From: Tritrichomonas musculus
Lineage: Eukaryota > Parabasalia > Tritrichomonadida > Tritrichomonadidae
DNA: 64,000 bases
Assembly (NCBI GenBank): GCA_039105265.1
Contig: JAPFFF010000002.1
Coordinates: 2,046,001 to 2,110,000, forward strand
Direction of reading: 5' to 3'
How positions within the stretch are numbered: the stretch's first letter is position 1; each line of letters opens with the position of its first letter. Made by a program: the position numbers and the translations under genes. Shown one piece after another: positions 10,449 to 18,897 of the stretch. The notes below the pieces were generated by a model, which did not search any database, was not told the origin of the DNA, and saw nothing but the letters and a program-made list of their open reading frames with translations.

Positions 10449-11699
10449 ATGTATCCAACACTTAATCCCGCAGAAGAAACAACACCTATACCAATTGAAT
10501 ATGCTTACTTTTTAGAAGATGGGGAACGAGATAAAACAAGACCAAATCGCTTTTATTTTAATTATCCACAAGATTGGGTTACTTCAAATAGAGGGGAATC
10601 AATAATAGGTGTGAGAAATATATGGACAAATAGTAGAAGAAGAAAAATATCATATACAATAGGAATCAGAAAGTATTATAAAAAAGATTATGATGACTTA
10701 AAGCTAAACAACCCAAATCAAACATATGATGATCTTTATTTATCTATTCCAAATGATAGGAAATCAGAATTATTTTATAATGTAACTTCTTGGATTCCTA
10801 CTGAAAAAGATTTAAGAGAAATATTAAGTGATTTGAGGTATTTCTTGGGACCTGAATTTGAAAAATATAATGTTGCTCCAATTGCATTAAATAAATTTCT
10901 TCATTCATCTATTGATAAACAAAAAGAGAAATTAGAAGAAGATATCAATAAGAAAATGGATGAAACACTACAACTTGATATCGAAATAGCAAATAGTACG
11001 AACTTAGATGAAATCGCACAAAAAACACTTCAGAAGCAAAATTTAATAAATGAGAGCTGGGATTTAAGAAGAAAAATTGATGAATTAGAGGAATCAAAAA
11101 AATTAGTTGGACAACCTGTTTTTGATTTAAAGGATGTTGGTATGGATGGATATTATGATTATAACAAAAAGAAATTTATTGAAATAATGTATTCAAAGTT
11201 AAATGAAGATGAAAATAATCCATTTTATGTTGATTTATCAATTAGCTTTCGCATAAGACCTTTTAAAAATGGAATACAAGATAATTCTATTAATGCTATT
11301 TATGATTTTGTTGATGTTATGAATGTTGGTTTTGAACCTTTTCAAAATAATCCAAATAAATATATGGATTTAGATAATCCGATTGAAGACAAAAATGGGA
11401 ATACTATTAGATATGAAGGTATATGGATGAGAGAAATACAATTTGAGGACGTGGGGGATAGAGTTAGTTGCAAAATATATTCATCAATAGCAGAACAATC
11501 ATCAAAAGGATATTTAGGGAATAGTAAAGTTATATTTAACCCAATCAAGTACTTCAAGCTAAACTCAACTGATCAAAAATTTTGGATAGAATTCTATTCA
11601 GGTCGTCATAATCTAATACCTGTAAAGATACCAAATAATGAATCCTTTTATATTGAAATGCAATTCATGCCATTCAATAAGAAATTGATGTATGTTTAA
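10449..11699 (+). CDS. Conserved Maverick protein 'gene A', 416 aa, jelly-roll-like ends
   Basis: First gene inside the integrase-side TIR. The start is ATG at 10449 because M4 (46610, minus) and M5 (51469, plus) preserve the same ATG and N-terminus (MYPTLNPAEE or similar, then YAYFLEDG). Residues ~1-60 and ~230-416 alternate hydrophobic beta-like strands. The end (FWIEFYSGRHNLIPVKI...) resembles the C-terminal strands of Maverick minor capsid proteins. Residues ~155-215 are a coiled coil. The integrase follows after 11 bp, which suggests co-expression or very short intergenic promoters. Specific function not known; a second virion vertex or minor capsid protein is one inference. Confidence 0.75.
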   Translation: MYPTLNPAEETTPIPIEYAYFLEDGERDKTRPNRFYFNYPQDWVTSNRGESIIGVRNIWTNSRRRKISYTIGIRKYYKKDYDDLKLNNPNQTYDDLYLSIPNDRKSELFYNVTSWIPTEKDLREILSDLRYFLGPEFEKYNVAPIALNKFLHSSIDKQKEKLEEDINKKMDETLQLDIEIANSTNLDEIAQKTLQKQNLINESWDLRRKIDELEESKKLVGQPVFDLKDVGMDGYYDYNKKKFIEIMYSKLNEDENNPFYVDLSISFRIRPFKNGIQDNSINAIYDFVDVMNVGFEPFQNNPNKYMDLDNPIEDKNGNTIRYEGIWMREIQFEDVGDRVSCKIYSSIAEQSSKGYLGNSKVIFNPIKYFKLNSTDQKFWIEFYSGRHNLIPVKIPNNESFYIEMQFMPFNKKLMYV

Positions 11700-11710
11700 G
11701 ACTAATTTAA

Positions 11711-12829
11711 ATGAACAAAAAGCATTTTAAGACAATTAATGAGCTTCATTCTTTTTTCCCTTGGAGATCTGCCTCTAAATTTGTTCCACTCGCAAAACGA
11801 TATGGATTCACAGAAGAAGCCGCATTAGATTATTTAAGGAAGATAGTACATGATGTAAAGGTACCAAAGGCAAAGTTTATGAATATCTATTCTAAACACT
11901 CTGGGGGATATCAAATGGACACATTCATCAATGATAAGACAAAGGATGGTCTCAACTATTTGATGCTAATTAATATTAACACAAGAAAAGCATATTGTTA
12001 TCCAATGAAGGGGAAAGGTGCAAAAGAGGTAGCCCAGGCATTAAATAAATTTTTTGAGGACGAGCCAGATGTCTATTCGATAGCATCAGACCAGGATGCT
12101 GCTTACTTGTCCAATGATGTATTACAGTTGATGAAGACCAAAAATATTGTTTACACTACTACCGAGGATAATAATCATAATGTACTAGGTATCATAAATA
12201 GGTTCATGAGAACGATTAGAGACATGGTAGGCGAGAACAGGTTCATCAATGAGAAAGAAATGGATAGATTAATAGATTCATACAACAATTCTCCCCACAG
12301 GTCATTGGACTATAAGATACCAAACGAGATGACAGAGAAAGATGAAAAAGAATATGTAAAAACCAAGTCGCAAAACAATCCATATGACTTTAAACCAAAT
12401 GATAGAGTTAGAATTATTCAAGCCAAGGAGCCATTTTCGAAGCGCAGGAACAAGGTAAGCAAGGAAGCATATATAGTTGATTCAAAGGCTGGGAACCAAT
12501 TTATAATTAAGTCCAAAGATGAGTCAATAGATAAATTACCGGGTTATAGGTTAATCAAGACAACAAACAAAAATAAAGGTTCAAAGGGCAATGAGGCTGA
12601 AGTGCCTCTGGCCAAAACACTTAAGGGAGGCAAGAGAGGTACTGTGGAGAAGATTATTTCTTATGATACAACAAAGAACAAATATAAAATTAAATACAGC
12701 GAAGGAACAGAAGACATCATACCGGCTAAAAATTTACGAGAAGGTGCTCCAACAAAGCTATCTAATCTTGAAGTGGATTACTGGTCAAAGAAGAAAAATA
12801 TACCCAACAATATAAAGAAATGGATTTAA
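11711..12829 (+). CDS. Maverick retroviral-type integrase, 372 aa
   Basis: An rve-family integrase that would join element ends to target DNA. The core shows Asp70 (YQMDTFI), Asp127 (SIASDQDA) and, exactly 35 residues later, Asn163 (GIINRFMRTIR), where retroviral integrases have Glu. Residues ~210-265 form an SH3-like C-terminal domain (NDRVRIIQ... VSKEAYIVD). A Tudor/chromo-like module follows at ~305-345 (GTVEKIISYD... IIPAKNLREG), fitting the chromodomain often found in Polinton integrases. An N-terminal zinc site is not visible. The close relative in M4 keeps the same Asn, so the change is not a private mutation. Confidence 0.9.
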   Translation: MNKKHFKTINELHSFFPWRSASKFVPLAKRYGFTEEAALDYLRKIVHDVKVPKAKFMNIYSKHSGGYQMDTFINDKTKDGLNYLMLININTRKAYCYPMKGKGAKEVAQALNKFFEDEPDVYSIASDQDAAYLSNDVLQLMKTKNIVYTTTEDNNHNVLGIINRFMRTIRDMVGENRFINEKEMDRLIDSYNNSPHRSLDYKIPNEMTEKDEKEYVKTKSQNNPYDFKPNDRVRIIQAKEPFSKRRNKVSKEAYIVDSKAGNQFIIKSKDESIDKLPGYRLIKTTNKNKGSKGNEAEVPLAKTLKGGKRGTVEKIISYDTTKNKYKIKYSEGTEDIIPAKNLREGAPTKLSNLEVDYWSKKKNIPNNIKKWI

Positions 12830-12839
12830 CCACAAATAA

Positions 12840-13697
12840 ATGTCTAAACAAATAATGAAAGAAGTGGAATCCTTAATCCAAAAGACAATGAAGAAGAACC
12901 AGAAAGAGATAGAGGCAGCACTGATGAAACCTCTCCATCCTTCATATCCATTTAGTACGAATGGAATTATATTTCTTATTGGACGCCCTGGTGCAGGTAA
13001 GAGTTATTGGTTGTGGTCTCACATACTCATTACTGAACGTCTATTTAAGCATCCGTACTATCAAAAAATAATATTCTGTTCAACAAGTGGCAAAATGGAC
13101 AAAACGGCTGAGGCAATGAGTAAAGAGGTAAAGACACCAATAGTATATCTTAATGAAGCCCAATTGATGGATTACCTAAAGAAACACCTCAAAAGAAAAA
13201 TAAAATATTATGCAATGGTTAAACATGTATTATCAAAAATGAAGGAAACAAATGAAGAAATGCAGAGACTTATAAACAAGCACTCCCTCCAAGAAATAGA
13301 TGATAGAATAGTATATATAGCCAATAAGTTAGTAAAATACCAAACCTCTTCTTACCCATATAACACACTAATAATATTGGATGACTGTGCAGGAAGCGAT
13401 TTGTTAACACATAATAATACTGAATTCCTTAGACTATTAACCAAGACAAGACATTATAATATTACCTGCATCATGGCTATTCAGATAATCAGATTCGTAC
13501 ACATAAATGCAAAAAGATTGGCCACGGATATCATATGCTATAGTGGATACTCAGAAGAAGATTTTACTTCCTTGCTTCAACAAACAAATAACAACCTTAA
13601 TATCAAGAAGACGGTAAAAGAATATTTACAGCATAGAGATCTTCATTCAAAATTTATTATGAACATAACCGCCAATAAGTATTACTTTGAAAAGTAG
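12840..13697 (+). CDS. Genome-packaging ATPase (A32/FtsK-HerA-like), 285 aa
   Basis: An ATPase expected to pump element DNA into the capsid. Walker A is GRPGAGKS (residues 48-55) and Walker B is LIILDD (177-182), followed by a TKTRHYNITCIMAIQ segment typical of the sensor strand in A32-like ATPases. The N-terminal 30 residues are a basic helix; the same N-terminus survives in M4 at 45561-45648. It starts 10 bp after the integrase stop and is followed 17 bp later by a small virion-like gene. Intact and of normal length for the family. Confidence 0.9.
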   Translation: MSKQIMKEVESLIQKTMKKNQKEIEAALMKPLHPSYPFSTNGIIFLIGRPGAGKSYWLWSHILITERLFKHPYYQKIIFCSTSGKMDKTAEAMSKEVKTPIVYLNEAQLMDYLKKHLKRKIKYYAMVKHVLSKMKETNEEMQRLINKHSLQEIDDRIVYIANKLVKYQTSSYPYNTLIILDDCAGSDLLTHNNTEFLRLLTKTRHYNITCIMAIQIIRFVHINAKRLATDIICYSGYSEEDFTSLLQQTNNNLNIKKTVKEYLQHRDLHSKFIMNITANKYYFEK

Positions 13698-13714
13698 TTT
13701 TATTTGTAAATTAA

Positions 13715-14236
13715 ATGCCTTCAGGAACTATAGATTCTGAAAAATATATACAATCTTCTGCTCAAGGATCAGGTGGTACTTTTGGGAAATTTATAAATAA
13801 TGCATGGAATTCTGTAAAATCTGGTTTTGGGAAAGTAAGTAAATTCATTGGCGATAGTGCAGTTGGTAAAGCTGGTAAATGGGCTTGGAAAAATAAGGCA
13901 CCAATATTAAATACAGTAGGGGGAGCAACACAAGCTTTTGGAACAATAACGGGTAATCCAGCAGCAATAGGTATAGGTAAAGGATTGACAACAATAGCAA
14001 GTGGAATAAAAGAAGGAGAAGTAAAGGCAGCATTAGAAAAGAATATAGCAGAAAGACAACCAAATCCATTAGGAAATGGTGTAATGTATGCAGATTTCCC
14101 TAGAATTCATTATTCAAGGAAGCCAGCTGCATATAAAATATATCAAGGTAGGAATAAATACGTGGACGAAGCAGAAGCACATATGGCAAGATTGAATAAA
14201 AGAAAGAGAAAGAAATCAAGAAAAACAAAGAAATGA
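13715..14236 (+). CDS. Small virion-like protein, pVI-like, 173 aa
   Basis: The N-terminal ~50 residues hold Gly/Lys/Phe-rich amphipathic helices (FGKFINNAWNSVKSGFGKV). A Gly/Ala-rich hydrophobic middle (residues ~65-100) and a strongly basic tail (KRKRKKSRKTKK) follow. This layout recalls adenovirus pVI-type internal capsid proteins that disturb membranes and bind DNA, and the M6 gene at 63454-63705 is a shorter analogue. It lies between the ATPase and MCP genes, in the morphogenesis block. The function is inferred from composition and position only. Confidence 0.6.
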   Translation: MPSGTIDSEKYIQSSAQGSGGTFGKFINNAWNSVKSGFGKVSKFIGDSAVGKAGKWAWKNKAPILNTVGGATQAFGTITGNPAAIGIGKGLTTIASGIKEGEVKAALEKNIAERQPNPLGNGVMYADFPRIHYSRKPAAYKIYQGRNKYVDEAEAHMARLNKRKRKKSRKTKK

Positions 14237-14273
14237 AAACTCGTGCAAATATAAACATTTTTTATCAATTTAA

Positions 14274-14831
14274 ATGAGCAAAAGAGTACCACAAAGTAAA
14301 AGATTACAGGTAATACAAAAGTGGCTGAATGGACGAGAGGATCCAGAATATGAAGTATTTCCCACAAAAAAAGAGGGTAAGTATATTGTTCGCCCACGTA
14401 AAGAACCATTAACTAAAACAGAAACGATTGAAGAAAAAGCTGTTGGTCAGAATTCCGACCCACCTGAAGAACCAGCAGAAGAAAAGCCCATACCCAAAAA
14501 ACCAATAATCGAAGAACAGCCAAAAATATATAAACCAAAACAAGTATATGATCCAACAATAAATATAGAAATACTAAACCAATTAAAGCTATTGGGTGAA
14601 GAGTTTAAAAACGAAAAGGCAAAGAAAGAACAGAAGAAAATGATAAAAGATGTAATACAAAAACAAATGAGAAAGCCATATTATCCACAGTTTACTCAGC
14701 CACAATACATAAACGCCTTGAGCCAAGAACCAAATCAAATAGAAGACGAATCCGAAGAGGAACCAATACCAGTAATCCCACCTCAACCTATTCGCAGAAG
14801 ACGAAATAATATTTTCTCTGATATGATTTAA
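14274..14831 (+). CDS. Lys/Pro/Glu-rich protein, 185 aa, probable virion or DNA-associated
   Basis: The N-terminal 40 residues are conserved-looking (KWLNGREDPEYEVFPTKKEGKYIVRPR). A Pro/Glu/Lys-rich low-complexity linker, a Lys-rich helix (~105-125), a Gln/Pro/Tyr-rich segment and an Arg cluster (IRRRRN) near the end follow. It is located directly upstream of MCP with 31 bp between the stop and the MCP ATG, so a scaffold or core role is plausible. I do not recognise the family. The ATG follows a TTTATCAATTTAA leader. Confidence 0.6.
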   Translation: MSKRVPQSKRLQVIQKWLNGREDPEYEVFPTKKEGKYIVRPRKEPLTKTETIEEKAVGQNSDPPEEPAEEKPIPKKPIIEEQPKIYKPKQVYDPTINIEILNQLKLLGEEFKNEKAKKEQKKMIKDVIQKQMRKPYYPQFTQPQYINALSQEPNQIEDESEEEPIPVIPPQPIRRRRNNIFSDMI

Positions 14832-14862
14832 TTTGCTTTTGTTATTTTTCTCAAAAGAAAAT

Positions 14863-16236
14863 ATGTTAAATCCAGAAATTGAACTAAGGACGTCAGCTGA
14901 AACATGTACCCAAATTGCTAGCTATTTTGATATTGTTGATAATTGTATAGCCTTGTCTGATACCAACAAGCAATACACAATTAGTCCTCAAACATCAGAT
15001 GCTGTTGAGAAATATGAAATAGTAGCTAACGGAATAACGATATATACCCAGAACTTTGGTTGCGAAGAATCATTTCTAACTGCATGTTGTGCCAATGAAA
15101 CAACAAAGAGAGCAGATGTATATTCAAAGGCTAGACATAAAGATATATGGAATGGTAAATCAGGCAGCAGAACAGGATTTATTGTTGATTGGGCAGAAAA
15201 ATGGGAAGACAAAACATATAAAATTCATCTCAAAATCGATTTAAGAAGGTTCTTACCATTATCCAATATTAAATACCTTCCAGCATTTGCAGGCAAGATT
15301 GAACTCCGATTATTCTTTTCATGTGAAGGTATGGAATGTTGTCCTATGGGTCCTGAAATGTCTTTACAGAATGAACATAATGTATTGTCAACATACTCAT
15401 TACCAAGCATCACAAATGAATTTACACCATTAAAAGAACCTATTAAAATGTATGCAGCAAAACCAGGAACTGGAAAAACACTTGAAGCTGTAGACAGAAC
15501 ATTTCAAGTCACTAAATATGAGATTACTGAGTGTTCATCTATTATTCCTTGTTTTGGTATAGAAGATAATATTTATTCCAGTCTAGTACAAAGATATGCT
15601 GACCCAACTCATCCACTAACATTTCCAACACAAACACTTTCTGTCTATACTACTACTACTGCTTTAAAGAACCCAAATTGTAAAACCACCTGCACCATTA
15701 CCCCTCGCTTTGTTGATTCCATATTTTGTCTATTTCCAGAAAAGCATACCCACCATACATACTTTAAGAATCCTAACTTTAAGTCCTTCCAATTAAACTG
15801 TGGTGGGTATGGAAACATTCCTGCAAAGCCATTTGGTACAACTGTTGAATACCCAGAGTTCCTTGAATATTGTCAGAACGCAATGAACATGAATGGAGGA
15901 CAGAGTGGATTTAATAAAGAAGTTGTTGCATCATTAACCAATGACCATCCATACGCACGCTCTATTGGAAATTATCCTGATGACCGAACAAGTTTCTTTA
16001 TTGCTCTCCCAACTGAAACTGATAATACATATCAGCAGGGATTAACCTCTTTGTCACCAATTAATTTTGAAATAATTGTAACACAAGAAACAGGTGAAAG
16101 TACATATGCAAAAGATGTTCAAACCCCACCATTAATTTGTCTCTTATTTGATTCATCTATATCTATCTTAGTTCAACCGAATGGCATGCCACCTTTAGTT
16201 CGCTTAGGGAACTATGACTTGACCTCAAGGGATTAA
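14863..16236 (+). CDS. Major capsid protein, double jelly-roll, 457 aa
   Basis: Predicted Maverick major capsid protein that would form the icosahedral shell as trimers. Alternating beta strands run through the whole length. The C-terminal half has the NPNFKSFQLNCGGYGNIP...PFGTT signature, matched in the M6 capsid gene (NPVYQNCFLNIGGKNFP). The start is the ATG at 14863; earlier in-frame TTG codons have no support. It lies between the small virion genes and the HNH nuclease gene. A KPGTGKT string inside it fits the P-loop pattern by chance. The frame is intact, with no stops or shifts. Confidence 0.82.
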   Translation: MLNPEIELRTSAETCTQIASYFDIVDNCIALSDTNKQYTISPQTSDAVEKYEIVANGITIYTQNFGCEESFLTACCANETTKRADVYSKARHKDIWNGKSGSRTGFIVDWAEKWEDKTYKIHLKIDLRRFLPLSNIKYLPAFAGKIELRLFFSCEGMECCPMGPEMSLQNEHNVLSTYSLPSITNEFTPLKEPIKMYAAKPGTGKTLEAVDRTFQVTKYEITECSSIIPCFGIEDNIYSSLVQRYADPTHPLTFPTQTLSVYTTTTALKNPNCKTTCTITPRFVDSIFCLFPEKHTHHTYFKNPNFKSFQLNCGGYGNIPAKPFGTTVEYPEFLEYCQNAMNMNGGQSGFNKEVVASLTNDHPYARSIGNYPDDRTSFFIALPTETDNTYQQGLTSLSPINFEIIVTQETGESTYAKDVQTPPLICLLFDSSISILVQPNGMPPLVRLGNYDLTSRD

Positions 16237-16304
16237 GTAACAAAAATAATTGCGTCTTTCTAATTTAATTTTATTTTTTTATTATCACTATACATAAATA
16301 CAAA

Positions 16305-16907
16305 ATGACAGAAGAACAAGCAATCGAATTTGTTACGCTCAAAGATTTTGAAAATGAATATGAAATACTTAACCAGTATCCATTCACTATTAGACGAAAG
16401 GATAATCATTATGAAGTAAAGGAATGCATAAACAAAAGCAATGGTTATGTTCAGGTAAATTTAAGTGGAAAGCCATATCAAAAGCATAGGATTATAGCCA
16501 AACAGTTCATACCAAACCCAAATGACTTGCCTTTCATTGATCATATTTCACGTGACAGAACAGATTATCATTTATCGAACTTACGTTGGGTGTCAGCAAG
16601 TGAAAATAACAGAAATGCTTCAGGAAGACACGGTGTTTCATATGAATTTATAGACAATATACCAGACGAAGCAATTGTTATTACTCACTATGATTTAAGG
16701 AATGAAAGAAGATATTTTGCTGAAAATAAGTATTATTACTATTATGATGAAGACATATTCTATGAACGAATAACTGATGATGTTTATAGAGTTATGCACA
16801 TTAATACAGCTAAAAGTGGTAGAAAATTCATTGCGACAAGAGATATAAATAATAAGCAAACAACATTCTACATCCATACTTTCAAACAACAATACGGATT
16901 AGACTAA
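16305..16907 (+). CDS. NUMOD4-HNH homing-type endonuclease, 200 aa
   Basis: Same architecture as the M1 gene at 5820. A NUMOD4-like segment (FVTLKDFENEYEILNQYPF, residues ~9-27) leads into an HNH core (IDHISRDRTDYHLSNLRWVS, ~75-100) and a Tyr-rich C-terminal domain ending in FKQQYGLD. Here it sits downstream of MCP, not next to the fibre gene as in M1 and M3, so it has moved relative to its neighbours. The leader contains TTATTATCACT, an initiator-like motif. Likely a selfish nuclease or one that aids recombination between elements. Confidence 0.8.
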   Translation: MTEEQAIEFVTLKDFENEYEILNQYPFTIRRKDNHYEVKECINKSNGYVQVNLSGKPYQKHRIIAKQFIPNPNDLPFIDHISRDRTDYHLSNLRWVSASENNRNASGRHGVSYEFIDNIPDEAIVITHYDLRNERRYFAENKYYYYYDEDIFYERITDDVYRVMHINTAKSGRKFIATRDINNKQTTFYIHTFKQQYGLD

Positions 16908-16942
16908 AAAATTTTATTTATATTTTTTTATTTCCATACAAA

Positions 16943-17392
16943 ATGCAAGACCAATATAAAGTATATGATTACGTCAATAATGTTATTTCCCTCGCTGATA
17001 ACCCAGAAGATTTTAAGGAAAGTAATTTCGCTATCCTTTGTGATCGATATCCAATTCAACTTTCAAAAAATAAATATTTAGCAAAAGTCATCTACATATC
17101 AATTAAGGCGGACAAGAACGTATGGAGGATATATCCGGACAAAATTAAAGAATATGATATAGAACACATAGTATTAAATACTAACTCAAGAAGGAAAATT
17201 AATTATAAAATGAATGAGTTTTTTGTTAATGGTTCAAATAAGGAACAAAATTATGAGGAATACAGTTATTACAATTATTCAATAGAATTAGCATCTAAAA
17301 AGACTAAAACAATGATAGAGGAATTACGTAAGAAATATGAATTAAATACACCTGAACTATTTATAGGTGAACATCAAGAGCTAGTTCTGTAA
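16943..17392 (+). CDS. Unknown Maverick protein, 149 aa
   Basis: An ATG-initiated ORF starting 35 bp after the HNH gene. Mixed alpha/beta composition, with many Tyr, Asn and Lys residues and no motif I recognise. No counterpart is visible in M1, M3 or M6. Intact frame and regular spacing to the next gene support a real gene. Function unknown. Confidence 0.6.
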   Translation: MQDQYKVYDYVNNVISLADNPEDFKESNFAILCDRYPIQLSKNKYLAKVIYISIKADKNVWRIYPDKIKEYDIEHIVLNTNSRRKINYKMNEFFVNGSNKEQNYEEYSYYNYSIELASKKTKTMIEELRKKYELNTPELFIGEHQELVL

Positions 17393-17430
17393 GTCGGAAT
17401 CTCGACCGACCAATTTTTTTTGAAAAAGAA

Positions 17431-17859
17431 ATGAATAAGTACAGAAATCCAAATTCAACTACAGTTGGAGCAGAGGGGACAATGTTTAATGAAGGAACTA
17501 AGACTGAGAAGACAATAGAGTTTAATCACTTTGGCATATTTTCTAATGACAATACTTACGCAGTTACGTTTAACCCAAGAATCAATAGACCACCAACAAA
17601 GTATATGGAAAACAAACCAGTCAAACCACCAAAGAGTAATCAACATAAAACAAGACCATTACACGAACCACCTGTTAGTATTACAGATGGAGGGTATTAT
17701 TTGAAGAAAGATAAAGCACCTAAAGCTCCTATTCTTCCTCCATACTTAAAGAAACCAGAGAAATTAGGAGAAATACAAGGTAGAGCGGATGAAAGAAATA
17801 AAGGAAGGATTGGATACTTTAAACCAATTAATGTTAAGCAAGCTAATATTCATTACTGA
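17431..17859 (+). CDS. Pro/Lys-rich protein, 142 aa, unknown
   Basis: An ATG ORF with a Thr/Asn-rich N-terminus, a short beta-like part (FNHFGIFSNDNTYAVTFNPR) and a long Pro/Lys-rich, probably disordered C-terminal half ending in KPINVKQANIHY. Composition resembles capsid-associated or cementing proteins of small DNA viruses, but nothing specific supports that. It sits in a string of five short plus-strand genes spaced 28-38 bp apart. Confidence 0.55.
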   Translation: MNKYRNPNSTTVGAEGTMFNEGTKTEKTIEFNHFGIFSNDNTYAVTFNPRINRPPTKYMENKPVKPPKSNQHKTRPLHEPPVSITDGGYYLKKDKAPKAPILPPYLKKPEKLGEIQGRADERNKGRIGYFKPINVKQANIHY

Positions 17860-17887
17860 TTGATTATCAACTTTTTTTCGAAAGGAA

Positions 17888-18415
17888 ATGATAAAGAAGA
17901 GAACTCAAGCGAATGGTGTGCAGGCGAACGTTTCATTAGAACCTCAAGCAGCAGCACAGTCAACAAACAATATAAATAATAATACTATTATAAACAAAAG
18001 GGATGATGGAAAAGAAGAAATTGTTATCACTCGTAATGTTGAATTAGAAGAGAATCAAGAAGAAGAAACAAAGGATGTTAAGTACGTGATACTTGAAACG
18101 TATGCAAAAATATTGTTAGACCAAGACAAAGCATTATTATCCAACTTAATATCAAAGAATTGTATAATTGTCCCTGTTACTGCCTTATCTAATATAATTA
18201 AAACAATTATTAAGGCGGAGGTGGTAGAAATAAGTCTTGATGAGGATGTAGGCTGTTGTGCAGGGAAAGCTAATCCGATACGTAAGATAGATTCCATTAA
18301 GATAGTAAATGATAATGGAGAAGTATGTACTGACTTCAAACAAGTATATAACAAAGAATATAATGAACTAGTTAACAAATATCATCTTTGTCTTAAGTAT
18401 GCAGTTAATATGTAA
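17888..18415 (+). CDS. Conserved Maverick DEDxxC-family protein, 175 aa
   Basis: Homologous to 39199-39705 (M3) and to the partial frame at 1-392 (M1). A low-complexity, Gln/Asn/Glu-rich N-terminal half is followed by a conserved ~90-residue domain. That domain has a hydrophobic helix (ALSNIIKTIIKAE), the strand-turn EISLDEDVGCC, and a basic strand (IRKIDSIKIVN). The acidic DEDxxC patch with adjacent Cys suggests a metal or ligand site. It is followed 29 bp later by the bZIP-like gene, and M3 has the same neighbour order, so the pair is linked. Family not known to me. Confidence 0.65.
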   Translation: MIKKRTQANGVQANVSLEPQAAAQSTNNINNNTIINKRDDGKEEIVITRNVELEENQEEETKDVKYVILETYAKILLDQDKALLSNLISKNCIIVPVTALSNIIKTIIKAEVVEISLDEDVGCCAGKANPIRKIDSIKIVNDNGEVCTDFKQVYNKEYNELVNKYHLCLKYAVNM

Positions 18416-18444
18416 TTATTATTTGTTTTTTTATTTTTATCAAA

Positions 18445-18729
18445 ATGACGAGTAAAATAGACCTAAACCAATTCAAGAAAACAGAAGTAATAAAGAAATT
18501 GTCCAAATCGAAGTCAAGTGAGAATCTGAAAGAAATAGTTGATACCCCGAAAAGAGGCAGGAAGAGTAAATATAATACCCCTGAAGAAAGACTTGAAGCC
18601 AGACGACAACAACAAAAAGAATATAGACAAAGAAAGAAGCAAGAGTTAGAGGAATTGAAGAAAATTGCTCAATTCGCTGCGAGCACTCGCGAAGCTCAAA
18701 TGGTTACTGCTGAGAAGAAAGAAGCATGA
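18445..18729 (+). CDS. Small basic bZIP/AT-hook-like protein, 94 aa
   Basis: Residues ~35-45 (PKRGRKSKY) resemble an AT hook. Residues ~50-80 form a basic helix with the spacing QQQKEYRQRKKQELEELKK, like a bZIP basic region, but without a full leucine zipper. The ATG follows TTTTTATCAAA. It is the last plus-strand gene of the left arm and faces the minus-strand gene ending at 18893. It could be a DNA-binding regulator or a DNA-condensing protein. M3 has a basic small gene in the matching position. Confidence 0.6.
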   Translation: MTSKIDLNQFKKTEVIKKLSKSKSSENLKEIVDTPKRGRKSKYNTPEERLEARRQQQKEYRQRKKQELEELKKIAQFAASTREAQMVTAEKKEA

Positions 18730-18734
18730 AAACA

Positions 18735-18897
18735 AAAAATCTTCATCTTATTTTTGGTTTGGGTGAAGAGGTGAACTGTCACCACATTTTTGTCACCTTC
18801 ACAGTCATCTGATAAACAAAAATATAAGATGATTTTTTAGTATTTTTGATCATTAGGTGAAGAGGTGAATTGTCACCACATTTTTGTCACCTTCACA
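18735..18897. repeat. Two copies of a hairpin-forming GTGA/TCAC repeat
   Basis: Copy A (18762-18803) and copy B (18855-18897) share GGTGAAGAGGTGAA, TGTCACC and ACATTTTTGTCACCTTCAC in the same order. Each can fold because GTGAAG...GGTGA pairs with TCACC...TTCAC. They lie between convergent gene ends, and copy B overlaps the stop codon of the minus-strand gene at 18893. A third, inverted copy is at 19979-20055. A role in transcript 3' end formation is plausible. Confidence 0.7.

Noticed and set aside
15464-15481. P-loop-like KPGTGKT in the capsid gene
   Set aside because: It fits the loose [AG]x4GK[ST] pattern but lies in a beta-rich capsid protein with no Walker B or ATPase context; the packaging ATPase is a separate intact gene at 12840.
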